Part shown: piece after piece, positions 13,042-25,191 of the stretch
Layout of the letters: each line of letters opens with the position of its first letter
Numbering within the stretch: position 1 is the first letter of the stretch
NCBI GenBank assembly: GCA_033557835.1
Contig: JAWQRO010000019.1
Span: forward strand, 1 to 64,000
DNA: 64,000 nucleotides
Direction of reading: 5' to 3'
Source of the DNA: Helochares maculicollis
Taxonomy: Eukaryota > Arthropoda > Insecta > Coleoptera > Hydrophilidae
Notes under the pieces: generated by a model
Seen by the model: the letters and a program-made list of their open reading frames with translations, nothing else
Database searches by the model: none
Told to the model about the DNA's origin: nothing
Made by a program: the position numbers and the translations under genes

Positions 13042-14225
13042 TCAATAACTAACTAACACCGCGAAAAAGCTTCTTAATTACCCCCAAATTGCCCCCAGGC
13101 ATTTTTCATAGATAATTGTTAATTTAAAACAAAGTTAATGTTAGTCTAACACATTTCTCTACACAATTATATAGTTCAATTTAGATCAGCAAGCGTCGAA
13201 ATTTACGCGGTTAATTGATATCTTAAAAGATAAATATTATTCAAATATATAATTAAATGAACAGGCTTCTCACATTATGCTCATATTTATAGGTGTAGAT
13301 GATATTAAAAGTAATCAGCTTAGCCATATAATGGAGAAGTTATATCAATATATATCTAAATTTAATCTCTGATTTATTCCGGTTAATGTAAACAAATAAG
13401 CGGTCAGAACTGTGCCGCTTTTCCTATATAAATTCCAAATTATTTAAATAAACTGCAATATAATCTCATTCTGCACCCAATGTTTGTTTCAAATATAGGT
13501 TTTTATGCACTCTATTTAAAACTTGTGTTGCCAAAGTACAATATTAAGTTCTTTTCCCAAACTAAATTCGACAACATTGACCAAACATTTAAAAATAACA
13601 TGTATATTCCTAATTGCCCATCAACAGTTAGCAATAAATATTTAGGTGCCTTGAATTCAAATTTAGATGCCACTCGCTGGGCGATTTCTTAATAAAATTA
13701 AAATGTCTGCTTTAATATAATATATACCTTCTACCATATACTTGTAATACTTTAAATAACGGAATTGTACACCACAAACTATCTCAGAGATGTTTGCATT
13801 CCTGTAGGGAAAATTCTGCGTTCAGGAAACCATTTGATCTCGAAAATTTGCAAACCTCTTCGTTTTGAATTCATTTTGGCATTATCTGTATCAACTTTTG
13901 GGACTCAGGGATTAGAATACCTGTTTATATAGGCAGTTTTTAAATGTTTCAAGTAAAATACGGGTTTGAATAAAGCTATTAACTTGATATTTCTTAAACT
14001 CATAAAAGATATTAACAACTTTTATTACATGTAGTTTCAAGGAGAATAAATCACCAAAAACGGTATTTTAATTAAGAAGCTTTATTGCAAAAATTGCAAT
14101 ATGTAGACAGGGTTTTCAACTAGGCTGCTGCAGAATCAAATCAAATTGAGACAAATGCACTTATGAATAGTGTCAACTGGATTGCAGATCTAAAAACATA
14201 CAAACATTGTCTAAATTCAAAAATA
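13042..14225. other. Intergenic, nothing recognised
   Basis: AT-rich DNA. A 70-codon plus frame at 13.5 kb has no supporting splice sites or recognisable motif. Confidence 0.45.
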
Positions 14226-14237
14226 GTGGATATCAGT

Positions 14238-14310
14238 GGTACAAATAGCTCAACGGTCAAATCAGCGGCTTTATAATGCAAAGGTTACAAGTTCAAGTTT
14301 GGCCGACGGA
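14238..14310 (+). repeat. tRNA-derived repeat head or pseudo-tRNA
   Basis: The segment has a good A box (tagctcaacgg), an anticodon-arm region gcggctttataatgc with a loop like that of an AUA- or UAU-type tRNA, and a B box in ggttacaagttcaag. The anticodon stem does not pair properly and the acceptor stem is absent, so it is not a working tRNA. A related copy at 4.0 kb shares a 19-nt exact match. A tRNA-derived SINE head is the simplest reading; the SINE body is not defined here. Confidence 0.42.
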
Positions 14311-14664
14311 GTTGATTTTTATTTTCTGTGTGAAATTATTTTCGCAGGCACTTTAATGTAGTGTATACATGTATATGGGAGTGTTGAGTGAAGACACAAT
14401 ATCCCTGCTTCATTTCGGTAACAGTGCGAAAATCCAAATTAGAAAATTTGACTTAGAAAAGCGAAGGGTCCTGTATATTTAAATGTTTTGTTTATTTTAT
14501 TATTTACCAATGTTTGGTGAACAAAATAGATTTTACAATAGAATTTTTAACGCTTTTTGGGAGGTTTTATTGAGCTCTAGGATGAGGTGTACCGAAAAAT
14601 TGTCAGCTTTTGCATTTAGACTAGCTTAACTTTGTTTGTATATACAGTAGATATACATCAAGAA

Positions 14665-15570
14665 TCAAATAAGCTTCGTTTACTCGGGATTGACTTGCTT
14701 CGCTCGCTAATCCCTCGTGGAATGAATCTACGTTTAAGAACTTGAACATATATTTAAAAACCCTGAAATGTGTCTACTCCATATTCCAGTATAAATATAA
14801 GCAATGCTTAAAAGTACCTTCGATTCTTAGTAAACAAACAACAAAAACCTACTAATGACGTAAATAAATAAATTAAATTTTCAATTTTCATAATTTGCAT
14901 ATGCTTCAATGCATAAAGTTAACAATGCCATAAATTCATAATAAATATTCAACTCTTTTTCAGTACAAAAATCGAATAAGATTTCGCTCACTCGGGATTC
15001 GCTTTCTCGGGACTCGCTTACTCGGGATTCGCTGACTCGGGATTCGCAGACTCGGGATTGGCTTACTCGGGATTCTTTAAAACCTTAAAAATCAAGTTGT
15101 TATCATTTTATCAGTTCTATTGTTACAAAGAAAGCATGCAGTGTATTAAAACATTGTTCTGTTTTTAAAGAACGAGATAACAAGTCGTTTCCTTTAAACC
15201 ATCAACTTTCTTGATTGATGTACGAATAATACAAAAGTAGAAAAATTTTAAGGTGTTTTAGTTTTTAATGCACTCTGACATAGTAAGAAAACCATCAGAG
15301 TTTACATGTCTCATAACAGGTTGATCCCCGAGGAATGAGCGAGCATAGCGAGCGAATCCCTTGTAAACGAAGATTTTTTGCTTCATGACGTATTTTTACT
15401 TTCTTATGGTATGAACAGTTCAAAACTTATATTAGTAGAACCATCACAATTTGCAAATTGATGATATTAAAATACGCAGGAAATGTCTCATAACAGGATG
15501 ATGCGTTCCCAATCTATGAGGGATGAAAGAGCGAAGCGAGTGAATTCCGAATCAACGAAGTGTGTTTGGT
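14665..15570. repeat. Inverted array of TCGGGATTCGCT short repeats
   Basis: The left part carries the motif in plus orientation: one copy at 14676-14720 (cttcgtttactcgggatt, then a near-palindrome around cgcttcgctcgct) and six head-to-tail 15-bp units at 14986-15075. The right part carries it inverted at about 15325-15368 and 15510-15562; each inverted copy is preceded by atgtctcataacagg and followed by aacgaag. The two right-hand blocks are about 180 bp apart and form a larger direct repeat. The whole looks like a foldback element of about 0.9 kb with GC-rich repeats at its ends and an AT-rich centre. No coding content. Confidence 0.7.
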
Positions 15571-17715
15571 TTTAATAGATCTCCAATTTTAAGACATGTC
15601 ATAGCAAATTTAAGCATGAACGCAACATTTTTTTTATATTATTCATCTCATCCTTTTAATATAAAATTCAAGTAAAATAATTTTATAAGTTTCTTCTCAA
15701 TTGCAACTTTGCTGCTGTAGTAAAACGTGTAGCTTGCTTGAACAAATATTTACACCAAACAGAGAATAGATTAGGTGAAGGAAATATATAAGTGGGATAT
15801 TTAATAACGGTGTTTTGCTCAAAGAGTATTTTCCACACAACAAAATTATCCATCTACCGAACAGTGATCATAAATGAAGGAAACTTATGAACGTATATCA
15901 AAAAAAACAGAAGTGTTAGTCTGTTTATAACTAATTTTCCTAGACTTTTCAAAAGTTTGTTATAACCAACCTTCAGTCCCTTTACGATTAATTTATTTCT
16001 ATTAATCTTTTCGTCGATATCTCTGGATTATTTCTAACATCTTTCATGATTAATTCTCAAGACTTTTAGTAAGAGAGGGTTTCAGAAGACGGTTTCTTGC
16101 ACCAGATCTTTGATTTTTATGTACTTTGGAAAAGATTTGCAATTGTAAAAAATCTTTATTCGATTTATATTCTTTATAATTAAACTCAAATTTTTAGCAT
16201 GATTTCCCGGATTAATTTTCGATTTCAATATTGAAACTTTTAGATTTTTACTGCTGCTTTAGAACTTGCACAATATTTATTTATCTGTCCTACAATGTAA
16301 AGTGGAGGCAATCCAGATCTTTAAAAAAACTTTTTGCCATTTAATATACGGTTATCGATTTTCAATTACCTAGGAATAAGAATGTTACAATAAAATTAAT
16401 TCGCTTGGGTATGTGAAAAAATAAATATATGCTTATACTTATAATATATCACCTAATTTATCTTATTAACATAATATTATTTCGCCGTAATGATTAAGTA
16501 ACATACATAGTGAAGTATATGCAGCTACAATATACAACCACATAAAATACAATGGCCAATCAAACACCAAAATTAAAGCAGGTAACCAAAGCTTTGAAAA
16601 ATTTGAATTAAACTATTAATCCACTCCATTCACTTTTTCGAACTCCGCTAAGACAAAGATTATGGAAATCATAAACCATTTCTTATGATTTAAATGAGTA
16701 TATTATCATAATTTCAGTTAAAGCGGAAATAGAAAAAACCCAATATTTAATACGTTTCGCGAGGTAGACAAGTGACCACGACATTTAAATCTGCAGAATA
16801 AAGAAAGGACATTTTCAGACCGTTTTCTACATTTAATAAAGCATGCCATAATTATAAATAGCGTATATTGCATAACAAAAGTCAGTTTAGTATTTTACAT
16901 ATGTAGTTACGCCTGTCCAGATTCCCATCTACGAGATTTATGAGAATATAGATCAAGGTCTGTAACAATTATATAACATTCAAACCTAAATTCGTGACTT
17001 CTTTCAAGCACCGAACAACGTCGCAAAAATCCGACAGCTAGCAATAAAAAATACAATAGTTTATACTTCAATTATATCCTTCAAGTTATGCATAATAAAT
17101 CAATAGCGTCTAGTCAGTGTTCTCACACAAGAAATAAAATCATTTCCAAATGCATGACAATGTATCCTTCGTATCCTTTGTTTCACGCATCCACCCAACA
17201 AATTGATTTCCTTGTAGCTACCACAATGTTGTCAATATATTCTTGTAATGAAAGACAGCAGGAAAATTTACTTTACGACTCCGTTCGTTTATATATTAAG
17301 TTTTGTCCGTAATTCATGATTACACTGCAGTTCTTGGAGAAAACAAGCGATTGCTTGCCCTAATGAAGTGGTAAAAAAATTTTTGGGAAGATATTTTCAA
17401 TGCGCTTTACGTCCAGGTGGTCATGTTATAGCGACATTTAAAAACGTACGAAGAATAAAAAAAGGAACACTTTATAACTTTGATTTTATCGGGTATGAAT
17501 GCTCTATATTTTATGTCACGAAAGCTAACATCAATTTATTTCTCATTGCTTTGCGGTGGCTAGTCCTGCGCCTGAAAAGGATAACATTCACAGTATAATA
17601 ACGTGGTGAATCGCACATTCAAGCGGAAAGTACGCATCGGAAACTCGCTAAGGAAGTTTCTCGCGCTCTTTGTTGGATTCAAATCAAACGTTTTATAATA
17701 ATCATTTCCACTAGT
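15571..17715. other. Intergenic, nothing recognised
   Basis: AT-rich DNA. A plus frame at 17.37 kb contains ALRPGGHVIATF, which by chance resembles a methyltransferase motif, but there is no surrounding domain. Confidence 0.4.
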
Positions 17716-17723
17716 TCATTCAG

Positions 17724-17808
17724 TTCTAACTTTGAAAGTTGCAACCAAGTGTTACGATTTTTAAAGAGCCCAGCTTTATCGATCTTAATTAATTGTGTTT
17801 GCTGACCA
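17724..17808 (+). other. Candidate 5' non-coding exon with initiator
   Basis: An arthropod initiator-like sequence (ttcattcagttc) is followed 80 bp later by a perfect donor (gaccag, then gtaagt). The stretch has no complete open frame, so if real it is a 5' UTR exon of a plus-strand gene. The nearest downstream plus gene is fa2h, whose first coding exon begins behind a good acceptor (gtgtcctgcag), but that is 10 kb away. Speculative. Confidence 0.18.
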
Positions 17809-20102
17809 GGTAAGTTTGGCCTCAAAAATATGTTTGTTCTGGAAGTTGCTTTTCTGCCTAAATTGGTTGTGGATACGAGGCCTGGTAATCAATTTTTTAG
17901 CTTTCTTAAATTCATTACTAATTGCAAATATGTGCTCAGCCCAGCCCGCGCCTGAATTTTCAAGAATCGTCCAAATATTAAAAATTTTGACATTGCATAG
18001 TCCAAATGTTGTAACTCAGTTTAAGAAAAATCGCAGAAAATTGCTTTATTGATGCCCAAATAAAAAAGTTTAAACACAGATTCAAGACGAATTTGGGTAA
18101 ATAGAGCTGGATAACTTCAAGAGATTGGCACATTAGCAGAGCAGAGAGCGCCACATTATCTAAAAGCTTTATAATGGCCTCGGCAAACAGAACTAATCAA
18201 CTAAATACCGCCACGCTCCTCAACTATTTTTAGACATGAGACTACAATAAGGTAGGGATGGTATAATAAATTCAAACGCTCCCATTAGGCCTTGGTGTCG
18301 AAAAGTTGCGAACTTCATAAAAACTCAATGCCGTTAACCTAATTAAAGCTTGTGCTCTACTTAATTAACTATCTTAATTAATGATCCGTTATAGACTCTT
18401 ACACTAACCCACCCTCAATATCCATATGAAAATTACCCTTGTATGTTGCTGGAACTCGTGTATGGTGTAATTTCGTTTCTCAGTCAGCGCCGTCATTCCT
18501 ACTTATGCATGTGGATTATAGAACATTACGCACTAATTCACAACAAGCGATAGCTGTAATTTTTTTGTGATAATATCCTAAGATATTTGTCGAACTGGCG
18601 ATACAATGTTTATTAGAGCTAATGCCATACCACTGGTGATTCTACGTAAGTTAGTTTATCTGATTCGTATCATTTATTTAGCTGGAATTCCAATGCTAAC
18701 GTGAGATATTAATTATGGGGTCATAAAACTGTTACAGTAAAATCGATATCCGAAGATTTTAAATATAAATTCATATAGCTTCTTCTCTTTGACAAATAAG
18801 TTCTACCATACTGTCTGCAGAAATTTGTAGGAAAGTCTGTCTCTTGAAAGACAGCAGTCTTGACATGCTCTGAAAATACCCAACTCTGTAATGATTTGTT
18901 GGCTTAACTGTGATACTATCACAAAATCAATAGGTTTTTATTAATATGTGAATTTAAATATCACTAAATCTGTTAATGGTATTAAATCATTACATAAGAA
19001 ACATAAGGTTATTTGTGCTGGAAATTATACTCATTGCTCGTGCATCCAATGAAATAGGTAGCATACGATCAGAAAGCTATAATGAAACTACCAGTTTTTC
19101 TCTACAAACTTCGGGTTTTTAAAGAAATAATCAGTTAACATTTATTACTCTGTATTTGCAGCTCATATTATAAATGTACGCACAAGTGCAAGTCAAGTTT
19201 TTTCCAAGTAAAGTTGATTTTCATTTGCCATTTGGAAATTACATTTTCAGGTTACATAGTTGCGAGCGCCTGTCACAACCCTAATGATAAATGAAAAGTT
19301 CGCAACCTGATTACGATTTATTCTCGTGGGTGTCGACTAATAATACCTCAAAAGTGGTAATAGGTAAATGTTTTTCTAACTCTTTATTTAATCACTAAAC
19401 TATTAATCACAGTTCGATATACCGTAAAAGAATGGATTTCCATTGTTTCTGCCTTTCCGAGGGAATTACACGGGTAACGTGGACGTAAATGGGTTGTGTG
19501 TGCGTAATGTGATATGTCAAGGGCATTCTGCATTAACTGTAAATGTTATACTGCCCTGTAGTGGCTACATTTCTGTCATTAGTTTTTTTTTTTGAAGAAA
19601 TAGATTATTGTTGGTAAGAGAGCCGAGCTCTCTCTGTTTAGTAAATATTTAGGCGTATGTTAGTAAATAATACAAAATACTGACAAATATTTGCGTGAAA
19701 AAATGTCCTGGCCATCAAAATACTTGCCTCCACATAAAATACGTAAATTATTTATTACGAAGATGTAGTCGTTCATTCAATTCAATCTTAAGGGTGTGTC
19801 CAATTCTCTCTCAACTTGGACCTCATCAAAATATGATAATAAGAAACTTCCTAACTATTCAATTTATTTTGGAAACTACCCTCTAGCAAGTGTTAGGTGA
19901 GGGATACATTATTCATGGGGTGGGCGATTTAAGTGAAATGAGCGTAAATATTTAATAATGGAAGTTTTAATACCAACAAGCTTTCTCTGCGCGTAGGTAA
20001 AACCGATCGACTTATTCCATTAAACGTATAACGTTGCGTCTGCCGTTTGACAATATATGATTTATGGGGTAAGTGGTGCTTTAAATGCACAAATGCAGAC
20101 TA
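17809..20102. other. Intergenic, nothing recognised
   Basis: AT-rich DNA with short chance frames only. Confidence 0.45.
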
Positions 20103-20616
20103 CACGGGCTGAAAAGTCTTTGGCCTAACTGAGAGATCCCACCGCAAACAAAATATCCCTGTCTTAGAGTTAATTAACCTTAACTAGAGTACTGTCAAAG
20201 TTTCATGACAGTATTACTGTAAGTTATTGGGTCAGTGGATGTCGAGATCAAAGCCAAGTGCCTTCATTTGGCGAAGAAAAACTGGTCTTTTACCAAGACC
20301 ACGCTCCGACTCATTCAGCTTGTTATACGACCAATAAATTGGAGGAATTGCGCCGTGAACTAGTCTTCCACACCGTATTCACCAGATTTGGCCCCCAGTG
20401 ACCATTTCCTTTTTCCCAGACTCAAAAAGTGGCTCGCTGGAAAAAGATTTGATTCAAATGAGGAGGTCAAGATATTTTAAGGGTCTCGAAGCTTCACACT
20501 GTCAAAATATTGGAGGACCTTTACAATAAATGCATTACTCTAAATTATGTCGAAGATTAAATTTCATTCGAAAAAACGTTCTTTCATTGAAACGACCAAA
20601 GATTTTTTAGCCTGGG
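20103..20616 (+). mobile_element. Internally deleted mariner (copy A), 514 bp
   Basis: Clear terminal inverted repeats (cacgggctgaaaagtctttg and cccaggctaaaaaatctttg) are each bounded by TA, the mariner target site. Inside, only the C-terminal third of a transposase remains, in the plus direction. It includes FYQDHAPTHSA with the second catalytic Asp and, after one frameshift, PYSPDLAPSDHFLFPRLKKW with the third Asp, then LAGKRFDSNEEVK and a stop. The DNA-binding part and the first catalytic Asp are gone. With both ends kept it could in principle have been moved by an intact relative. Confidence 0.9.
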
Positions 20617-20699
20617 TATTTGTTAGTTTAATCCCATCAAAACATCAGTAGATTTGCGTCTGCTTCGTTAAGTAATTATCGATTGAAAATATCAGTTTA

Positions 20700-21300
20700 C
20701 GGGTCAAATTCACATTTGCTGGAGGATTAGTCGTCTGCTTCAATATGAAGAAATCTGAGTCCAGGATTTATCGAAAGCTTCTAAATGGTGAAACCACTGT
20801 TAGTAAAAGAATATGTCGTGATTGGTTTCAACGCTTCAAAAACAGTGATTTTGACATCGAAGGGTTATATCCCATGGAGATGATTCAAAACCAAGGAAAT
20901 TGGATGCTGCACGCATTAAAGCCGCATGATGTGCGGCATTTGTTATATTGAACAGCTACTCGAAAGGCAAAATCACAAAGGATTTCTATCTTGCATTGTG
21001 ACTGGGAACGCTAAAAGCGTTTATTATGATAACTCCAAGCACAATCAATCATGGGAACTTGAAGGCCATGCCGATACATCGACAGTTAAGCCGACTATTC
21101 ACAGCTCCAAGGTCAAGCTCTGAATTTGGAAGGACTAGCTTGGTAAAGTTTATTGTCTAAAACCGAGTGACAAAATCACAAATACTTTACTTCAAAATAA
21201 ATTAATTCATTTGAGCTGAGATTTGACCGAAAAACGAACGCAATATGAGGAAAGACACGACAAAGTCATTTAGCAAAATGACACTGCTCGGCCTCGTACA
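20700..21300 (+). mobile_element. Mariner transposase fragment (copy B)
   Basis: A plus-strand transposase relic. The start (20745) reads SRIYRKLLNGETTVSKRICR and DWFQRFKNSDFDIEG, the first helix-turn-helix. The second HTH is deleted; the sequence jumps to MIQNQGNWMLHALKPHDV, then EQLLERQNHKGFLSCIVTG, YYDNSKHNQSWELEGHA and TSTVKPTIHSSKVKL. Stops follow, with EKRTQYEERHDKVI and NDTARPRTA at the end. The first catalytic site, normally TGDEKW, is TGNAKS, so the catalytic Asp is lost. C-terminus absent. The wording is that of the cecropia/irritans-like mariners and differs from copy C next to it. Confidence 0.88.
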
Positions 21301-21718
21301 GCCTAATAAATTTCAACCGGAGATTTGGTCGGATTACGTTTATTTCAATTTGTTTTTAATACATCATTTACTATTATGTAAGTTAGCTAAACTTTTCTTT
21401 ATGCCTTTTTCAAAGAAAAACATATTTACAAATATGCAAATCATCTTAACTTACTAAGCACGAAACAAGAAAAACCACCATTTTATTGTAAACAAGGTGA
21501 TAAAAATGAAAGCGGATGCTCATAAAAAAACCTAAAGCGCAATAAATTTACAACCACAGACGCAAGAGAAGCTGTGCATGTTTTTTTAGGTTTTTTATTT
21601 GATACGAAATGTTAAATTCAACGCCAGCTAACAAGATATTTACATACTTAGATATTTAACAATTTCTGCGTTTTACGTATAATTAGTTCATTTCAAGTCC
21701 TTATGCTTCCAATGCATA

Positions 21719-23020
21719 CGAGGTGTGTTCAATAAGTATCGCGAATTTTGAATTTTCGCGGATTACGTATATTCGAATTTCGATTTTTTTGTGGTGTTAT
21801 GTTGGTATTCATGTCTCTCGCTTATACCGACAAGTTCGGCCATTTTGAATGTTCAGTTAATTGTTGACAGCTGCTTTGCTTGCACGTGTTTTGGCTCGTC
21901 TTCGATTTTTACCTATTCAAAAATATATCAAAGAACCTGTATCAAATGTTGTGTGAAAAACGAAATTAAGTGCGCGGATGCATTTCGAATGTTGACTGTG
22001 GCATACGGAGAAGCTACCTTGGACCAAAGCAACGTTTATCGGTGGTACAAAATGTTCTCAGTAGGCCGAGAAGATGTGAACGACGAAGAGCGCGCCGGAC
22101 GCCCGAGCACTTTAACAACAGACGAAAAAATTGATAAAGTGAAGAAAATGGTATTGGCCAATCGTCGAATCGCCGTTACAGAAGTTGCTGAGGACCTAGA
22201 CATATCGATTGACTCGTGCCATTCGATTTTTATCAATGATTTGGGCATGAGACGGATCGCCGCGAAATTCGTACCAAAATTGCTCGATTTCAACCAAAAA
22301 CAGCTTCGCATGAAAATTGCTAATAAGCTGTTGGACTCTGTCCGCGACGACCCAAATTTGCTCATAACTGGTGACGAATCGTGGGTTAAGGTTATGACGT
22401 GGAAACCAAAGCACAATTATCTCCATGGAAGCTGCCGCACGAACCAAGACGGAAAAAAGCGCGCCACGTTCGGTCGACTGTGAAAGTTTTGCTTACCGTT
22501 TTCTTCGATTGCAGGGGCGTGGTGCATCGTGAGTTTTTGCAACAAGGTAGAACTGTCAATAAGGAGTATTACCTGAAAGTTATGCGCAATTTGCGTGAAG
22601 CAATCCGCCAGAAACGCCCGGATTTGTGGAAGAACAAAAATTGGCATTTGCATCACGATAACGCCCCTGCTCACACATCGTTGAAACTTTTTGGCCAAAA
22701 ACAACACACAAATGATGCCGCAGTCACCATATTCCCCAGATCTGGCCTCCTGTGACTTTTTCTTGTTCCCGAAACTAAAGAGGCCCATTAAAGGACGACG
22801 CTACGCTAATATTGACGAGATAAAGACGGCATCAAAGGAGGAGCTGAACAAGATAAAGGAAAATGATTTTGTTAAGTGCTTCGAAGATTGGAAAAATCGT
22901 TGGCACAAGTGTAAAAAATCTCATGGGGATTACTTTGAAGGGGACAAAATAGATATTTATGAATAAATAAATAATTTTAGAAAAAACACAAAATTCCCGA
23001 TACTTTTTGAACACGCCTCG
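21719..23020 (+). mobile_element. Near-complete mariner (copy C), 1302 bp
   Basis: The best preserved transposon here. Inverted repeats of about 30 bp (cgaggtgtgttcaataagta and cgaggcgtgttcaaaaagta inward) are flanked by TA on both sides. The transposase runs rightward from about 21915. The DNA-binding part has two helix-turn-helix units (CADAFRMLTVAYGEATLDQS and TEVAEDLDISIDSCHSIF) and the linker GRPSTLTTDEK. The catalytic part has LLITGDESWV, HLHHDNAPAHTS and YSPDLASCDFFLFPKLK; with the deletion allowed for, the last two Asp are about 34 residues apart (D34D, mariner type). It ends CKKSHGDYFEGDKIDIYE at 22966. Defects: the expected ATG reads ATT, a 1-nt loss near 22388 shifts the frame just after the first Asp, and a short deletion near 22685 shifts it after the second. 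Inactive but fairly young. Confidence 0.95.
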
Positions 23021-25190
23021 TATTCTTTAATTAAGAGTCTGACTGTAGTCCATCGTATTTCAGTAGCCATCGAATTTTAACGATAAAGAATGTCGACTAT
23101 TAAGTTTAGTTTGCGATGTATGATGTAAGCACCCATGATGATTTTGCGTTCATGAAATATTTTAAAATAGAGGTTTTGAAGGATCTAACGATGTGTTTGA
23201 TTGTGAGTCCTAAATTAGCCAAATTTTCAATATTTTATTTATACTGGGAAAATACGAGGTCGTGGTCACATTGACATTCCTAACATGTGGGTTAAGTATT
23301 GGAAATTAATTCTACAACACCCTGTATGTATATTTCATTAACATACCTAGATCATGTACTATATGCATAGAAGAACAAAGAAATCTCAACATGAAAATAG
23401 AAACATCAGCTAGTTCCATCGGGGCTCAAGAGTCATGTTGATTAATACTAATGTGATTTACAATATTTCAACAAAACACGTTTTGGCACCTTAATTGTAT
23501 TTCTTTAAAAGCAATGTGGTATCGAAATCAAACATTTAAACCGAATTTTCCTTACTTGTGGATTACAATCTTGATAGCGAACAGCAATTCTTGGATTTCA
23601 AAATTAATATTCAACGTTCAACTAATATCCTGCTTAAGCTTTAAATTTATTGAGCGTAAGTATGTCAATCAAATAGAATTTGATAGCATTTCAAAATAAT
23701 ATAATAAAACTTATGCCGCTTACTTCATAACATAGAAGTTATGAAGGAGGTAGGTAATATGTTACCGGGTTTACAAGTATGGCAAGTGGACTTTAAAAGA
23801 AAAAAATCACGTTAAAGTCGCTATATTCAAAGCATTCCATCGCTTTTTATACCATTTTCCTGTCTTTCGGGATATTTGTGAATGGCACTGCAGTTGAAAT
23901 TTCCCCTTTTGCCGCTAACCATTCACTGACGCATCTTTTTTACATCTTCATACGAAACAAAGATGCTTTGAATATTTTATTTTGGTGCCAATATGCTGAT
24001 AATGAGTTTTGCATTTTGCCGGGGAAACTTACAGTTGATTAACTACATCTTACAATTTTTAAATAAGGTACATAACAATGTTATTTCCCAAGTTCTGCAT
24101 TTCTTAGAAACCGAATTATAAAACCATAGGATTGCCTTTCTGTTGCTTTATTTATTCATTGATTTTTCGCCCTAATTTTTAAGGCGATATTTCACACTTT
24201 TATAAAACATTGTCAAAATAGTTTTGCAAGTTGATTGATTTTAATGAAAGTAAAAGTGACCAGCTTACACCAATTTTTTTATTAACTTTATATTATATTA
24301 AATTTATTAACTTTATATTATATACGAAAATAGCTGAATCTATGCATTGTTATATAATAATAGAAGTAAACGTAAACGTATAGTCGTACATATAATGCAT
24401 ATGCGTCTTAAATATTGTGCTATAGCATAAACCGTTGATCCTAATTTCTGTAAAATGAAGACATGTATAAGAACAATGCATTTGATATTTCTGGTTCTCG
24501 GCATTTTCAAGTACTTTTCATGTCTGCAACAAATATTAATTAATTTTGATCTTAACTTAGTTAACATCACTGTGTATAACTTAAACGCAAGAGATAAGTG
24601 GCATTATAAAACTACAAACTGTTATGTTACTTCATAGTACATATCTGTCCAACAATACGTTGTTTGTGTAGTTTAATAAAGGTAATTTAAGTAGAAATTT
24701 CATCATTGTAGAGTCTCTAGTTAGTGTATAACGATTTATTTGCATAATTAGCTGTTGAATTAAATTCGTAATGTTTACATCAAATTATTAAATTTGATAA
24801 ACTTAAATTAAATGCATATACTTAACAGTATAAAGTGGGGATGCAATGGAAAACTCTTGTCGCAATCAATTATCGATTTCCAATGCTAATACAATTTTAA
24901 ATTCCGAGAAGCAGCACCAAAAAATTAGACGTTTCCTAAAAAGCCGAGCTAATAGCTACAAATTTGATACCTGACTAATATTTTTCATGATAACTTTTAA
25001 GTAAAGATTAAAGAACGTATCTGTAAATTGCGTTGATAGCAAAATAGTTTCGAATTGTGGAATATCGTGTGCGGTGGTCTAATTAATTAAACCAAATTTT
25101 CCTTGATTGGGGCCAATATTCTTCATAGCAAATAAATATTGGTGTAAATTAATCTCCCAGCATGTTTATTCGTTTCCTAGAAATGCCAGT
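23021..25190. other. Intergenic, nothing recognised
   Basis: AT-rich DNA; a short near-duplicate of attaactttatattatat occurs near 24.29 kb. No gene supported. Confidence 0.45.
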
Positions 25191-25191
25191 G

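Noticed and set aside
17368..17598. Frame with ALRPGGHVIATF, like a methyltransferase motif
   Set aside because: The glycine-rich and AdoMet-binding motifs that should precede it are absent, the rest is Lys/Ile-rich, and no splice sites frame it. Chance resemblance is more likely.
22036..22788. Minus-strand frames opposite mariner copy C
   Set aside because: They mirror the transposase coding region; the plus strand carries all the conserved motifs and the TIR orientation.
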